Positions 1 through 14,500 of a DNA stretch of 64,000 nucleotides are shown one piece after another. Origin of the DNA: Himantopus leucocephalus (Eukaryota; Chordata; Aves; Charadriiformes; Recurvirostridae); assembly GCA_003993805.1 (NCBI GenBank), contig RSEF01000004.1:75047051-75111050 (forward strand), read 5' to 3'. The notes under the pieces were generated by a model. That model did not search any database, had not been told where the DNA came from, and saw only the letters and a list, made by a program, of their open reading frames with translations. Position 1 is the first letter of the stretch. Each line of letters begins with the position of its first letter. Position numbers and translations under genes: made by a program.

Positions 1-2312
1 CTGGTAGGTTTTGAAGGCTATTTTATCTATTTTTTTTAATTCTGGTATCTAGGAAGGACTGGTGATGTGTGACACTGTGACAGGCAGACCTGCACTGTCA
101 ATAGAAGGATGGTTTTGTTCTTTCAGCTAATGCTTCAAAATACAGCTTATGAATACATCTAGGGAAACAGGCCAATGCAGGTAGAATTTGGATTTTTACG
201 GGCTGTGGCTGTAAAGTTCTCTTTTATTCTGTTGTTTGGTTGGCTTTTTTTCTGTCTGTTTCTTTCTTGATTTTTGGTTTTGTTATAAGTTGCTTCACAA
301 AAGAATGTACTTGTACATTTAGAGAAATTGAGGAGGAGTTTTAAGTAATGTACTGTAGAAAAGGTTGCTGCTAAACATTTATTTTTAATGTATAAGATCT
401 GCTGAGTTTAAAAAAGGGTTCCAAAACTCAGGAAGGAGATAAAGCTGAAAGACAGTGTTTTCATCTTGGAAGCGGGGGCATGCTTAACAACAGAGGAGCA
501 ACCTTAGTATCATTTGAATGACATGATAACAAAAGAATTGTGGTAAGAGCAAGAGACGTGTTTATTAGCTGTGTGAGCTCAGTCTTCTTTTGTGTTTTAC
601 TGTTAATAGTCTAGCGGCAAATTTAACCCATCAAGATTTATAATTCTGTGTTTTCTCTTGTATCTCTTTAATACGTGTACTCTGTATGCTGTGTGTGTAA
701 TGGGTATACTGAATCCTACTGGTATACAATATGGCTGTCCTTCACAATTTTAACTCTAAGGATGCTCAAGTGACATGGAGAAATGGGACACAAAGTCTCA
801 TTTGACTAAGGTCATCCTAAGAATCTGTGGAACACCTCCCGGTTCTGTGCTTTCATCCTAGAAGTCTCCCTCTACACTACTCTGGTGAGACCCCACCTGG
901 AGTACCGCGTCCAGCTCTGGCGCCCCCAGCATAGGAAAGGCATGGACCTGTTGGAGCGAGCCCAGAGGAGGGCCGTGAAAATGATCAGAGGGCTGCAGCA
1001 CCTCTGCTATGAAGACAGGCTGAGAGAGTTGGGGTTGTTCAGCCTGGAGAAGAGAAGGCTTCGGGGAGACCTTACTGTGGCCTTCCAGTACCTAAAGGGG
1101 GCCTCTACAGGATAGCTGGGGAAGGACTTTTTACAAGGGCATGTAGTGAGAGGAGAAGGGGGAATGGCTTCAAACTGGAAGAAGGTAGATTTAGATTAGT
1201 TATTAGGAAGAAATTATTTACTGTGAGGGTGGTGAGGCACTGGCACAGGTTGCCCAGAGAAGCTGTGGATGCCCCATCCCTGGAGGTGTTCAAGGCCAGG
1301 CTGGATGGGGCTTTGAGCAACCTGATCTAGTGGGAGGTGTCCCTGCCCATGGCAGGGGGGTTGGAACTAGATGATCTTCAAGGTCCCTTCCAGCCTAAAC
1401 CATTTGATGATTCTAAGTCATCCTTATCCTTTAACAAACCATATTCTAAAAGTTAAACTGGCAACTTTTTATTTCTTCAAACTAAATTTTCACTTTGAGT
1501 TTTGCCAAATGATTATATTGAGATGTTTCAATTAACTCGGGTTGCATAATAATTTAAAATAAACGATTTTGGTGGCATTTCTTAGGAATTAGTAGTTCTT
1601 AGCTGTGCTAGAAGAAACAAGGAAACCACATAGCTGATTTTTTTCATTATGTAGATAATGCTATAGATGCAGTTTTGAGTATGCAGAAAGAATAGATCTG
1701 CAGTGTTAGACATATTTTACATGAGGGATTAAATTTTTATGTGGTATCTAGTTCGTTTAAAGCAGATAAAAGGATTGTGCGTAAGTAAAGTAGTTCTTGA
1801 GCTCTGTGCCTTGATACAGGCAGACCATAAGACCGTCCTCTTAGGCTCCTCTCAAGTCTTGCCATAGCTCTTAAAGCAGCTGCATGGCTGCTTTACGTAT
1901 GGCCCATACATTAGGCCAGATGGCTTGCAGCCCCTCATACTGTCCATACTGAGGCAAGTCCTCACTTTGAAGTGGTCTGGGACTGCTTTGATGAAGAGGT
2001 GCTGCCATCTCCAACCTCACCGGTGTGCAGCGGTTTCTGTGCTGCACGTCAGGTCAAGACTGCCAAAATAAGCAGAGCTGCAAAGCATTTTTCAGTGTCT
2101 TAGTTTAAAATACTGAGTTCAATAAGCCTTTAAGTACCAGATTAACACTTCTCCTTTTCTGATGTTTGTCCTGACAAAAAAAAATTGTGGTACAGTGATT
2201 ATGCAGTGGAACACATATTGATAGCATTGCATCCTTTTAGAAAATACTGTTTAGTAATTAGGAATAAAAGCAGAAAGCACTCGAATGGGGTTTTTTTTCC
2301 TGTGTTTTTCAG
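1..2312 (+). other. PDS5A: PDS5A intron (3' part), AT-rich
   Basis: Non-coding sequence upstream of the first visible exon. Apart from the CR1 copy at 860-1415 I see no recognisable feature. The acceptor at 2311-2312 implies that the preceding exon lies left of the window. Confidence 0.8.
860..1415 (+). mobile_element. CR1 LINE, 3'-end fragment
   Basis: Sense-strand match to the C-terminal reverse-transcriptase region and 3' end of CR1: [37 protein letters not shown]. The usual 3' landmarks follow (GGTTGCCCAGAGAAG, GGTGTCCCTGCCCATGGCAG, CTTCCAGCCTAAACC) and an ATGATTCTA end. The frame breaks after FQYLKG with a stop at 1113-1115, so it is dead. 5'-truncated as usual for CR1. Confidence 0.95.
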
Positions 2313-2516
2313 ATGGTGGTAAAAACCTTCATGGATATGGACCAGGACTCAGAGGATGAGAAGCAGCAGTATCTCCCATTAGCCTTGCACCTTGCATCTG
2401 AATTCTTCCTCAGGAATCCCAATAAAGATGTGCGCCTCCTTGTAGCATGTTGCTTGGCTGATATCTTTCGTATCTATGCTCCTGAAGCTCCATATACTTC
2501 CCATGACAAACTTAAG
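2313..2516 (+). CDS. PDS5A: PDS5A coding exon 1 of window
   Basis: 68 codons in phase 0 between an AG at 2311-2312 and a GTAA donor. It begins [17 protein letters not shown] and ends with the APEAP box and HDKLK. This ATG is internal in the family: an upstream exon ending in RLK is expected outside the window. Intron 2517-2927 follows and holds an A/C-rich low-complexity tract and nothing else. Confidence 0.96.
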
Positions 2517-5500
2517 GTAAAAATGCTTTATAAAATAAAGGCTTTCTTCCTACCTCATTCTGTTATGGAGGGGAAAAAAAAACCCACCACCCCGCCGTTC
2601 CCCTCAAAAAAAACCCCGAAACCAAGCAAAAAAACCCCCACAAATGAAAAGAATTTTTTACTCCCATTTATACTGATGTTCAGTTATTAAAGAGAATGTT
2701 GCCTTAGTTCTGTGAATCAGTGTAGTACTTTAAGGGCCAGAGGTGTGGAAAGGAACATTAGATAACCCGTATCTGTATTGGTGATAGCTTTCTGTCAGTG
2801 CCTAAAAAAGACAATTTAATGTCCTTGTATAACAAGTTTGTAAGTGTGGGTAGATGTCACTACTAAAGGGTTGTATTTTTAGTCTCTGCTGAATCAAACT
2901 TGTAACCACTTTATTGTTTTTTTACAGGACATATTCTTGTTTATTACAAGACAATTAAAAGGCTTGGAGGACACGAAGAGCCCTCAATTTAACAGATACT
3001 TTTACTTGTTAGAGGTAACACAATAATTATAACTTTCAGTAGATGGTATTTGCTCTGTAAGCCTAAGAAATGTAATCGGTCTTTCTCCAAATGTGCCAGT
3101 ATGCCTGGGAAATTTCTTTTATTCTGTAAATCGCACCAGACTCATTATTGCTTCTTTTAGCAGTTATAATTGTGTTTGCATTTAGTAAGTTCATGCAGCC
3201 TATAGTTGAGGAGACGTTAAAATGATTGGTATTTATTAAAATTTAGCCTTTGTCTTACAATTCTATACATTGTTTTTCATATCATGCACCCTTCAGGTTA
3301 TGTTACCTCATCAAGAGAGAATTTCAAATGCTGGTTAAAATGCAAATCTGCTTATATTGATGATGGGAGAAGGAGTATAAGATTTTCATTTAAAAACATT
3401 AGAAAAACCTACTATTGACAAGAAATGTGGGTGTTTAATCAGTGTGCATTTAGAAACAGTATCTTGTTTGTAAACCTTTTATTGATGTTTAGAACTGTAT
3501 TGTTTCATAGCATGAAGAAAAAGTATAGAAACATGGACTTATTATATTAACAATTTCAGTCAATCTGCTTTTATTCATAAGAAATCAGATTATTCTATAT
3601 TTAGTTTTTTTCTGGATGTATATTGCAAAGCCCCTTTGTGTAAAGAGCTCTTTATATGCAAAGCAAATATCCAGTCTCTTTCCCCAAAGGGTTTACAATC
3701 TATTGTATAATGTTTTTCCTTAAATAGAAAAAATGTAACTAACATTATTATATTTATGTGACTTAATATGAAGTTGTAATATCCTGAATATCCTATTTTT
3801 GTTTTAGAATTTAGCTTGGGTTAAATCTTACAACATCTGCTTTGAGTTGGAAGATTGCAATGAAATTTTTATTCAGCTTTTTAGGACTCTTTTTTCAGTT
3901 ATCAAGTAAGTTGAATTGCTTCAATTATTTTAAACTGTCTATCATCACTTTTGGGAGTACACCGAATCCTTGCAGTCTACAAATAAATATGTCAGAGTAG
4001 AACTGTTCCTCCAAATAAGGAGACACGGGGAAAGCAAATGAGTGCAAATTACTGACAATATGGAGGGGTGTGTGTCTAAAAGTAGACGTGTTTTTAAAAC
4101 TTCTTGTCCATGTTACAAAAGTATACTTCATTCTGACTCATTTATCTACATTTGTGTTTCCATGGTTGTTATTTTCTTCTTTTTTTTGTTTTGTTTTGTT
4201 TCACTTAAAGCAAAGCTAGGGCGTCCTAGGTTTTTGAAGATTTCTGTAAGAGAGGAACGGCACATAAAATAGTTTTGTGTTTTGAGGTGTGGAGAGTGTA
4301 AGGGAGGGCAAGCTGGACAGTGTTAGACATTGTTTCTTAACAGTACTGTTAATATTTGTCAGGGTCTGAAAATTTAGTATTGATAATTTTCTTTGTCATC
4401 TTAGTAATAGCCACAACCAGAAGGTACAAATGCATATGCTGGATTTGATGAGTTCTATCATCATGGAAGGCGATGGAGTAACTCAGGAGCTGCTGGACTC
4501 CATTTTGATTAACCTCATTCCTGCACACAAGGTCTGCAAAGTAAAATACTATAGTAGTATACCATTGCAACAATAGTTTTTTATTGCCTTTTGCTTGTTG
4601 TTTATCTCTCCACACACTTTATCCATCACAACTACTTTCTTCCCCCCAGCCTTGTAACAGTGGATTGAAAATTTCCTTTGAGAATTATTTGGTGCTGTTC
4701 ATTAGCTGTGTCTAGATTATTCAGTATCAAGAGATTCTGCCTACTTGCCACCTGAGGAACTCTGTACTGAAACAGAAATAAAGTATTTTCAAGCAAATGT
4801 AATATGTAACAGGAAAACATTACATCTTAAGCGTTGTGGGTTGTTGGTTGGTTTGGAGTTTGGGTTTGTTTTTTTTTTTTTTTAAATTGAAAAGATGTGA
4901 AGCTTTTTTTGTATTTAAAAAGAAAGGGAAAGGGGCAAAAAAAAGACTTCGCCAAGACTTTTGTGGTGACTTGCTGCTTGCCTCAGCTTGCCAGTCAGCC
5001 TCCCCTCCACCTCCCTAGTTGTTGTGTTCCCCCCCACCCAGTGTCCTTCCCCCTTAAACTTTTCTTTTAATGAAACCCAATTATTACCTGAAGTGTAGTA
5101 CTTTTTTTTNNNNNNTTTTTTTTTTTTTTTTTTTTTAGTTAGTTAGCTGGTTGATTTTAGTGCTCCATATTCTTTTATCAGTTCCATAATCTTCTTTGTG
5201 CCCTTTGCAGAGTCCAGCATGCCTTTAACTCACTGTAAGTGACCCCCTTCTTCGTCACGTGAGCCCCTCCTAACAGATTGCTTCTGTCATGCAGGTGTTG
5301 TCTTAGCCCATCTACACAGCTACTTCAGCAGGTTTTTCAGAGACTCCCCCTTTAAAGTGAGCTTCATGAACTGTCACTGATGCTGTCCTTCTGGTTTCAT
5401 TGTGTGACTTCTTACCTGGTCACTGGGTCTGCATTTGAGCTTTTGAAGTACCTTTACCGTAATGGCTAAATAAAGTTGAAAGGAGATTAAACACAACTCC

Positions 5501-8500
5501 CTTAGCTGTGAAATCGGGGAAAGTGAGATGCAGGCTGGTGTTGTCTTCCATTGACCAAGAAAATTCCCTTGCTAAAACACTTGTGCTTCTTACTGAAAAT
5601 TTTATGGAGAACAGTAAGTTTCAATTATGAGCTACAGTAAATGAACTGTACTCTGATTACCAAGTGTTTCTGTTTGTTCATTTATTAATTTAAAGTAATG
5701 ACAGTATTAAGGCAGCTCCATCCACGACTACAGAATTAAAATTCAATTAGCACATAAAACTAGGGATTATTCCTTTGGTTATCTAAAGAGGGAGAATTCA
5801 TAGAAATGTGTAGCACAGGAGTGACTAAGCTGTAGCCATTGTCGTTTACCTGTGAAATCTCAGCAGCAGGTGTAGAAGAGTATCTGTCGTCTGACGTCAG
5901 TTTGCATTCCTTCTGTTGTGACTGTGAGATGGGAATATCATTTTATCAGCTCATTTTTATTGACAACGAGATGATGTCTTATTGAAACTGCTAGCAAGAA
6001 GGCAGGCCTTTTGCTCATAACAACAGAAAAAGAGTCCTTTTGAAATATGCTGCTCTTTGTAAGTTGTTTCTAATCAATTATAGGCAGTAGAGATCAGGAG
6101 TGGAGATGTGTATGTCAGGTGCTGGGTGATGCTATTAACAATGGTGGGCTTTGCTCTGAGGATGCAAAGACCTGGTAAACCTTGTACAGCTGAGCAGTGT
6201 ATTGTGACTACTTGGTGTAGGCAAAGTAAAAGTGAATATGATCATTTAGCATTAACATTGTTAGCTTAATCATGTAACTTTGCCTAATGAAGGAAATTCT
6301 CAAGCGAGGCTCTGTTAAAGAGGGAGGTAAACTTGGTGTAAATATTGGGTTGGACTGCATGTTTAGTATGTTGGCCTCTAGGCTGGTGACCCGTCCTTAA
6401 TGGCTCTTGGCCATCATGACTGAGGAAATAATACGCTGTAGTTAGTGCTCAGTATTGTACTTTGGTCAGTATTTTGGTCTGGTTTAATTTGTTTGTTTCC
6501 TGTAATAGCAGAACTTAAACGAGCGCTTTACCATGGTAGTTTAAAAAAAAAGAAAACGAAAAACAACCAACCAAACAAGAGAAAGTTCTTTTGTCTGCTC
6601 TGTCTAGCAGAGTTTGACTGCAGTAATTATGTTCTCCTTTCATGAACAGATCTCCTAGGAAATTCTGTGATTGTATTAATTGTTTATCCTTAGGTATGTA
6701 AATCAGAAGCACCATAGCTTGAAAAGCACAGTTTTTTTTGTTTTGGTTTGGTTTGTTTTTTTTGTAGAGAACATATAATAACAATACTCATATGTCCCTG
6801 CAAAGCAATTGAATACTAGTCATTCTCTGCTATGACATGATAAAAGTATCAGTGTGGCTAGACTGTTACACTTAACTGAAGTTTGCCTTTGTAGAGGAGC
6901 TGAAATACGTGTTTTGGATAATGTATTCTATTCCTTTTGGGGTTGGTTGGTTTGTTTATTTTGTTTTGTTCTTAAAACTCTCTTACATTGCTTAAGACAA
7001 TACTGCAATGAAAAAAGAGAAATATTCCAGTAGCTAGACATGAAGTAGAGTCTGCCTCGGCATCTAAATTATATTCATTTGTATCTCCATTATCAGTAAA
7101 GTGGCTTTACTGTACATTGTTCTCTTTGTGTGTGCTAATGTGGCTCTCCTTTAGTAAATCCAGGTTTTTAATAGCAGTATGGTATGTCGCGTTTTGCTCA
7201 GACCACCTATGGCATCAAACTGTAGTTTGTTTTATTAACTTTAAACCAGTGCTATTTTAAATATTTTTCTTCACACTCTCTATTATTACTTGTTATTCCT
7301 TAAAATCATGTATTTCATGTATTTAAAATCAGTATTTGCTTCTACATTTTCTACAGCATGGCCAATCCAGACTTTCGAGGGTTTTTTTTCTCCTAACAGA
7401 CTGATTGTTTGTTTATTTATTTATTATTTGTTAATAGTTGTTTATTTTATTAATATATATATTTATTTTATAGGCTGTTTTGGTGTTTGGTTCTTTGGGG
7501 TTTTTTGGTTTTGGGTTTGGGGTTTTTTTTTTTTGGTTGGTTTTTTTTTGTGTTTGAGTTGCTGTTGGTTTGTTGAGTTTTTTGGGTTGTTTTAGCTCTG
7601 GTGAGCCTGTGTAGGGGAAGAAAACCTAACACAACTTCATTGCAAGGGATCTTTGAAGCTGTATTGAAGGTCCAAATAAAATTTATTTTCTGTAGGAGAT
7701 TGGTCCTTTATTTTAATACAGACATACCTGCCAACAAGATTTTAATCATGGTCTGGTTTGGAGAGAAACTGTCTTGATTTGAATTTGAGAAGAGTTTATA
7801 CGTATCTGTCTGTCTTCTATAATGAGACATCACTTTAGTGCTATGGTGACTTGAGGAGATATTTGTTTGAGCCTTTGGCCATTTATTTCTCTTTACTATC
7901 AGTTGATGAACTGTCTTTCTGTTTGTCATCTCATCAGCTAAAAGAACATGAGGGAGTCATTCTCAATGTAGACTTGCCAAACACTATTTTTCCAAGAACC
8001 AGTCATCCTTAGGCTTTACCTGTGTTCTGTCTGTAGTCATTTGTAATTTTCAGGGCAATTGGCTAATCCTCCTTCCTTTTCTTTTTTTTTTTTTTTCTTT
8101 TTTCTCCCCCTGCCCCCTCCAAGCTGCATTAATCCCTAGATGAGATGAGATACTGCATATTGGTTTTTGTGCAGATTTAGACAGTCACATTTTTCAGATC
8201 TGTAGCTACATTTCTTATCTTGCTCGAGAGTAGTAAAAACAATGTTCAGATTTGTTATGTCGCAATCAGATGTTTACTTGGAAAGTTTGCAGCTAACTCT
8301 GCCCAAGCGTAGGTGCTTTCTGTGGGCTATCTCAGATGGCACAGTACAGTCCGTGGAGAATTCAGTGCAGAGCTTTACCTTCTAGACAAGGCTGAACTTT
8401 GCTACAGGGTGGACCTTTAATGAGTATGTCAGGGGGAAACAAAAAACCATTTAAATAGTAAGTTATAGACTAGTTCATATATCAGTGGCAAAGTTTGGTT

Positions 8501-11500
8501 CATGTTAATTATCAAAGCATGAAGGTGTGGTAATGTTTCTTCAGAATTTTTAATGTGATTGCATGTGAAAACTTTTTACGGATAGGAATGCAATGCTAAA
8601 GTGACAAAGGCTTAGAAGAATGTGCAGGAAGTGATGGGTTTTGGTTAGATTTCTTTTAAGTGTGTGACAACTAGTTTTAAGATTTTTCCAAGTCTGTAGT
8701 TGTGGAATTAACGTAACTGAACTTATATAGCTTTGAAAACAAATAGATTGGTGGTAAAACATACCTTTCTGAAGTCATGGTCTTTTAAGGTTGGGAGGGA
8801 AAAGTAAAGTAATCTGAAATAGTTTGTCTCTTTAAAATTTTATTATTATTATTTCTTTATTTCAGAACCTTAATAAACAAGCATTTGATCTTGCAAAAGT
8901 CCTATTGAAAAGGACCGTCCAGACCATTGAACCGTGTATTGCCAATGTATGTAAATGAATTAATCCATGTTAGCTACAAGTAACAAGTGTTCTTGTTACT
9001 GTCTTGATTTATTGGAGGGTTTTTTTTTTGTTTAAAAATATTGTTTATAAAAGTCACGTTTTGTAATGCAGTTACAAGAATACCATTTTCCAAATAGGAT
9101 ATTATTAGCTTGGTTGTTAAAAAAGTATGTGAGGTGTTTCAAATAACAGAGGAGGAAATTAATTTTTACCCATCTCAGTCTAAAGCCTAAATCTACGCTG
9201 TGAAAATAGGAGACCACCAAAAAATCCTGTTGCAACAAAAGGAATTACTAGTACTTCTTATGTCCAGCAACCAGGCAGCCTCATTTCATACCGAGCTTTA
9301 GGATGAAGCATTTCAAACTACCAGCTCTTTACTAGATTTTTTTTTTCTGTCCTAAACTTACTTTAATCATAAAAACTAAAAGAATGGAGTTTTTTACAAG
9401 GTTTCCTTCTACTATAATTCCTTTTGTTGAATATCAATGTTGTATGTTCTACCTATTAAAACAGCTGCTACAGTCTTGTGGGGGATGTAGTCTGGTCCAT
9501 TCTGTTGACTTTCCTTGGTGCTGAAGCCAATAGAATTGTTAAAAGTCAGAGTAGTTTAAAAGGGAATTGGGCAAATTCATAAAAGATTAATCAGTAAGTA
9601 TTTAAAAGCTCAAGGAGGCTCACTAGCAAGTACCACTTTCCAATTCCCCTGTTTCTTTAAGCTTTTGTAATTAGTCATAGCTGGAAACAGGATAGTGCAT
9701 AGAGTGACCTTTGAGTTGATTTAATATTATTATCCTTACTTTCTTATTCAAGTGTGTAATAGCTTTGTAGCATTTGCACTGCTCAAATAATACTAATATT
9801 AACCACAGTATCTAATAGGAAGTATATCAAGCATAAAAATTTAACAAGCCCAAAAGAAATCATTCATATTTTAGGCTACTTTGTTTTTTTCTGTTAGATC
9901 ACTAGCAACCATGGTACGTTACCGTCATATCAGAAGACATATCATAAAGTCATCTGACATTCTTTAAAATGGATTAAAAGTAGAGAAGCTTCTTTTTCAA
10001 CATTCAGTGATCTTCAATTCGGATTGGTTTTAAATTATAAGAAAATTAAGAATAAGACACTAATTTTTTTCTCAACTTCTACTACATGAATATGCATTTT
10101 AAATTAATAATTCTTTTATTACCTGTTAATTTGGCTGGCGAGATGGTTATCGATATTTTAAATTATCAATTACCATGAATTAATCGATCCTAATGGAAGT
10201 AATAGAACTATATTATGAGGGATGTTTGTTTGTAATTTGCTTGAGCCAAAACTCTAAGGGTGAAATGCTTTGATGTAATGAAAAAAATGTGCTTTGAGTA
10301 CCTTCCATTAGAATTAAAATATTAATAATACTGCATTAAAATAATTTTTTAAAATAGTGTTTGCATATGAAGGAAAATCTGCTAAATAACATTGTTTGTA
10401 TTCCAGTTTTTTAACCAGGTTCTGGTACTGGGAAAGTCTTCAGTAAGTGACTTATCAGAACATGTGTTTGACTTGATACAAGAGCTTTTTGCCATAGATC
10501 CTCATTTACTGCTGTCTGTCATGCCACAGCTTGAATTCAAGCTGAAGGTAGGTTACAGTGTAGCTTTGGACAAGTAATAAAATTTGTGTGGATATTAAGA
10601 GTGCCGAGCTGTAGATTTAATAAGCGTTCTACTGGAGGGATAAAAATTTAATATTTATCACTTTATTTTAAAGAGAAATGTAGTATTAAAGGAAGGACAC
10701 TGGAAAGTTGTACACAGTTGTGTGCTTTCTGTGCTTGCAAACGTGTATTATGCACACAAAATATATAATCCTTATAATGATAAATTCATATGATCTAATG
10801 CAAAAGTTATATATACTTAATCTTTGGATTTTACCTTAAATTTATAAAGTCATTAGGCTGTGGTTTGCTTATCTCATGAAATGCGTGCATGTCAGATTCA
10901 GTATTGATTTGCATAATTTTCTTTTGTGAAATAATGTTTTAATAATAGAGGGGGTATTTCCAAATATGTTCTCAGATTTGTCATAATCAGCTAATAAATC
11001 AGCTGACTTCATTTGCATCCTTGGAAATAGTTAATTTATCCTGATTTGGGGGTTTGGGTTTTTTTAATTAAAAAGCTATTCGTCTTTCATAAGATTGAAA
11101 GTGGACAAGAGAAGTAATTTTATATGTGTGCATGTACATATAGGGTATAGTGGCAATAAGCACAAATAACCGAGAAATAGGTATTTGGTGAAATTACATG
11201 TATCTTTTATTAATGTACATCTATTTTATAACATCTTAATTGGTGTCTTTTCCACACAAATAAAATAGTCTTAAAGTATGTTCTAAAATGAAAATAAGAT
11301 CATTCATTGTTGAAATTGTTAGGGATATATGTTATTCAAACTACTGTGCATGAGTTTTTATTCCTGAAAGAGAAGGAATTTTCAAAGCACAGCCATCTAG
11401 TCAATACCTGTAATATGTTACCTTAATAGGTATTTGTATATTTTTACTCATATTCATCTAATTAGGGAGACTGAGAATTATCAGAAATGATTTCAAACTC

Positions 11501-14500
11501 ACTTTTTAATCTAACTTGTAAAAGCAGAAGGAAAAGGAAGCCAGAAATTATTATCAAGATATTACGGATAATGATTTACAGTTTGTTTTTCATGTTTTGA
11601 TTTTTAGAGCAATGATGGAGAAGAACGTTTGGCTGTCGTTCGACTTCTGGCTAAACTCTTTGGCTCCAAAGATTCTGACCTGGCCACACAAAATCGTCCT
11701 CTTTGGCAGTGCTTTCTTGGGCGGTAAGAGAAATGGGGATTAAAATGCTGAATTTCTATTCTTTTTGTTCTGAATTTTCTGATAGTATTGCGTTTTTCAT
11801 TGTGTTTTCAGGGGATGTACCTGTTTGTTTGTATTTGAACTAGTTCTTTTGTTAAAACTGTGAAGCAGAGGATTACCTACAGTTGTGTTTTAGAATGAAG
11901 AAACCTGAAGGACCGCTGCTGTATTGCTATCAGCTATGGGAATATAGGTTAGATAGATAGCACATTACATACATAGCAGAAATTACACAATAGATATGCC
12001 AGCATTGTTTGAAATTTCATACTGCTCAGCTATATCTGCAACTATATCTGTTTTATTTGGCATTTACTTTTTTGAGTGAAGAAATGATTCTTTTTAGGTA
12101 AATATAGAAATCTATAATTTTTTAAAAAAGTGAATGTTTTCAAGCGCTTCATGTTATATGGCAATTTATATTTTTATAATTTAATACATATATAGACATG
12201 CACACACGATTGACAGTGTATGAAGAAGTATGTTTGAAAGTCAATGGACAAAATCCATTGGGTCAACGTTTCTTCCACATACAGTGTATTCAGCCTTTAA
12301 TTTTAGTCCTGACTTAATTTCACAAGAAATAACATAAAAATTTGTGTGAGGTACATTATGGAGATAAATTCAGAACATTTCTATTGTATTATTTTGACAT
12401 ATAAAAGTATTCTAATAGTTAATGGAACATGTTACTACATAGAGAATAATCTTGATTTGCAAGGCTAATTAAAAATTAACATTCATCATCTTCTGTCCCT
12501 CTAGGTTCAATGATATCCATGTCCCTGTGAGATTAGAGAGTGTGAAATTCGCCAGTCATTGTTTAATGAACCATCCAGACTTAGCAAAAGACCTCACTGG
12601 TGAGATGCTCATAAAGAGGTTTAGAATAATTTAAGAAGTGAGCAAGGAAGAATGTAATTATTTCTGTACATAACAGTATAGTTCTAAAATGTATCAAGTC
12701 CCATGCTTGATGCTGGATGGAAGAGCTAACTACGGAGTAATTGCTTTCTGCTGAAGACAAGTGCTAGTTATTAGGAAGAGAGGAGCGTGTGACTTTGTGT
12801 GGACTTTGTCAGAGTCTTTAGGAAGCTACCCATTGCAGAATGAGTTTTAAAGTAATTTCAGATTCTAATGAAACTTGGCAAGTCAAAGCAAATATTGATG
12901 CAACATCTTGATTTACTTTCGAGAACAATCAGTGTGTTCCCCAGTACTCTCTTTCACTGAGTTTCGAAAATGCCATTGTGCTGATCTAAACTATGAAGTT
13001 TGTTCCTTTGCTTCAGCATCATTTTAACTATGAGCAGAATTTCAGGCTTAACTGAAAATACTGTTCTTTTTTGATGCAAGCTCACATACAGCATTTGTCA
13101 GTATTTTTCATTTATTTGCCTTAGCTCCTTGGGAATGAGAGTCTCTGCTCTTTGTATTTCTTCTTTCCTCCCCTCCCTATTTTCAGTATATTCTAATCAG
13201 CTTTATTTCACTTCATTGCTTGTTGCAAATGAAGTTATTGTAAGAGCTGTTTACTTTTATATTCTTCTGATATTTATAGTTATGTAATTGTTTTAGATTT
13301 AACATAGAAAATGATCGAACAGATGTTTCCTGTAGGCAGCTATATATTTAACAGATTATATGGTTGATTATGTGTGACTGACATTTAATTGTTTCAACAT
13401 TATTAACAAATCGGAATATGTCATATGTACATAACAAAGCCAAGCTTTTCATTGTTTCTGATCGTAACAGAATATTTGAAGGTCAGATCACATGACCCAG
13501 AAGAAGCCATTCGACATGATGTTATTGTTACAATTATTACTGCGGGCAAGAGAGATCTTTCTTTAGTCAATGACCAGCTGCTTGGCTTTGTAAGGGAAAG
13601 AACACTAGACAAACGGGTAAGCGTTAATATTTTCTTTTGAGGAATAACTGCTTCTAATATAATTCGGTAAAAGTAAAACCAAAGAACCAAAGCAACAGAG
13701 ACAGAGAATCTTAGAGCTGACTATCAACTAGAATGCTGTGGGGAAAAAATAATTTTCTTACCAGAACATCTTAGTGTAGATTCCATGTTACGGAGGCACT
13801 AATTAAGTGTTGTCAAGCAAATAAGGTCATTGACTTGTGAGGAACACAGTCATATTGTAAGAGCATAAGAATTGCTGCATATATTTAGGCCAAAGGTCCT
13901 TACAGCCCAGTTTAATTCTCATAGCGGTCGGTTTTGGCTTCCAGCGATTTGTGATTTAAGGATTTCTGAAATCTGCTTGGTCATGTTCATCATAGCTTTC
14001 AATGGAACTTTATTCCATGAGTTTATCAAGTTCTGTCTTGAACTTACTTGTACTTTATAAGCATCCATGGCATCTGCATCAGTAAATTCAAGTTTAATGC
14101 ATGTGTGGAAAAAGTAACTTCACTTGTCTGATAATTTCAATGGGTATCTCATAGTTCTTGCATTATGTAAAATGATAAATATTCTTTGACCCACTCATGA
14201 TTAATAAATATGTATACCATATCTTCTCCACTCCTCTACTTTCAAAATGAAAGAATCACCTGATTAACTTCCACACAAATTGATTATTGTGTCCTTCTGA
14301 TCATTCTTGTCTGGTTGTTCTATACTCTATTGGAACTAAGATGACCAGACTCAGTCATGGCGTTCAAGGTGTGCACTGTGTTGTGTACATACTTTATGAT
14401 AACCTTTTTCTTCCCTTATTCTTTAACATTCTGTTTGTCTTTTACGCTATTTCTGAGCACTGAGCTGATAATTTTAGAAAACATTCATGTTCACTTGAGT

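Noticed and set aside
2313..2690. ATG-started 125-residue frame as a complete gene
   Set aside because: Only the first 68 codons match PDS5A; the rest is intron read-through past a GT donor. The ATG is an internal Met of the family.
7290..7595. 101-residue frame rich in F, G and W
   Set aside because: It lies on the G/T-rich low-complexity tract and is compositional.
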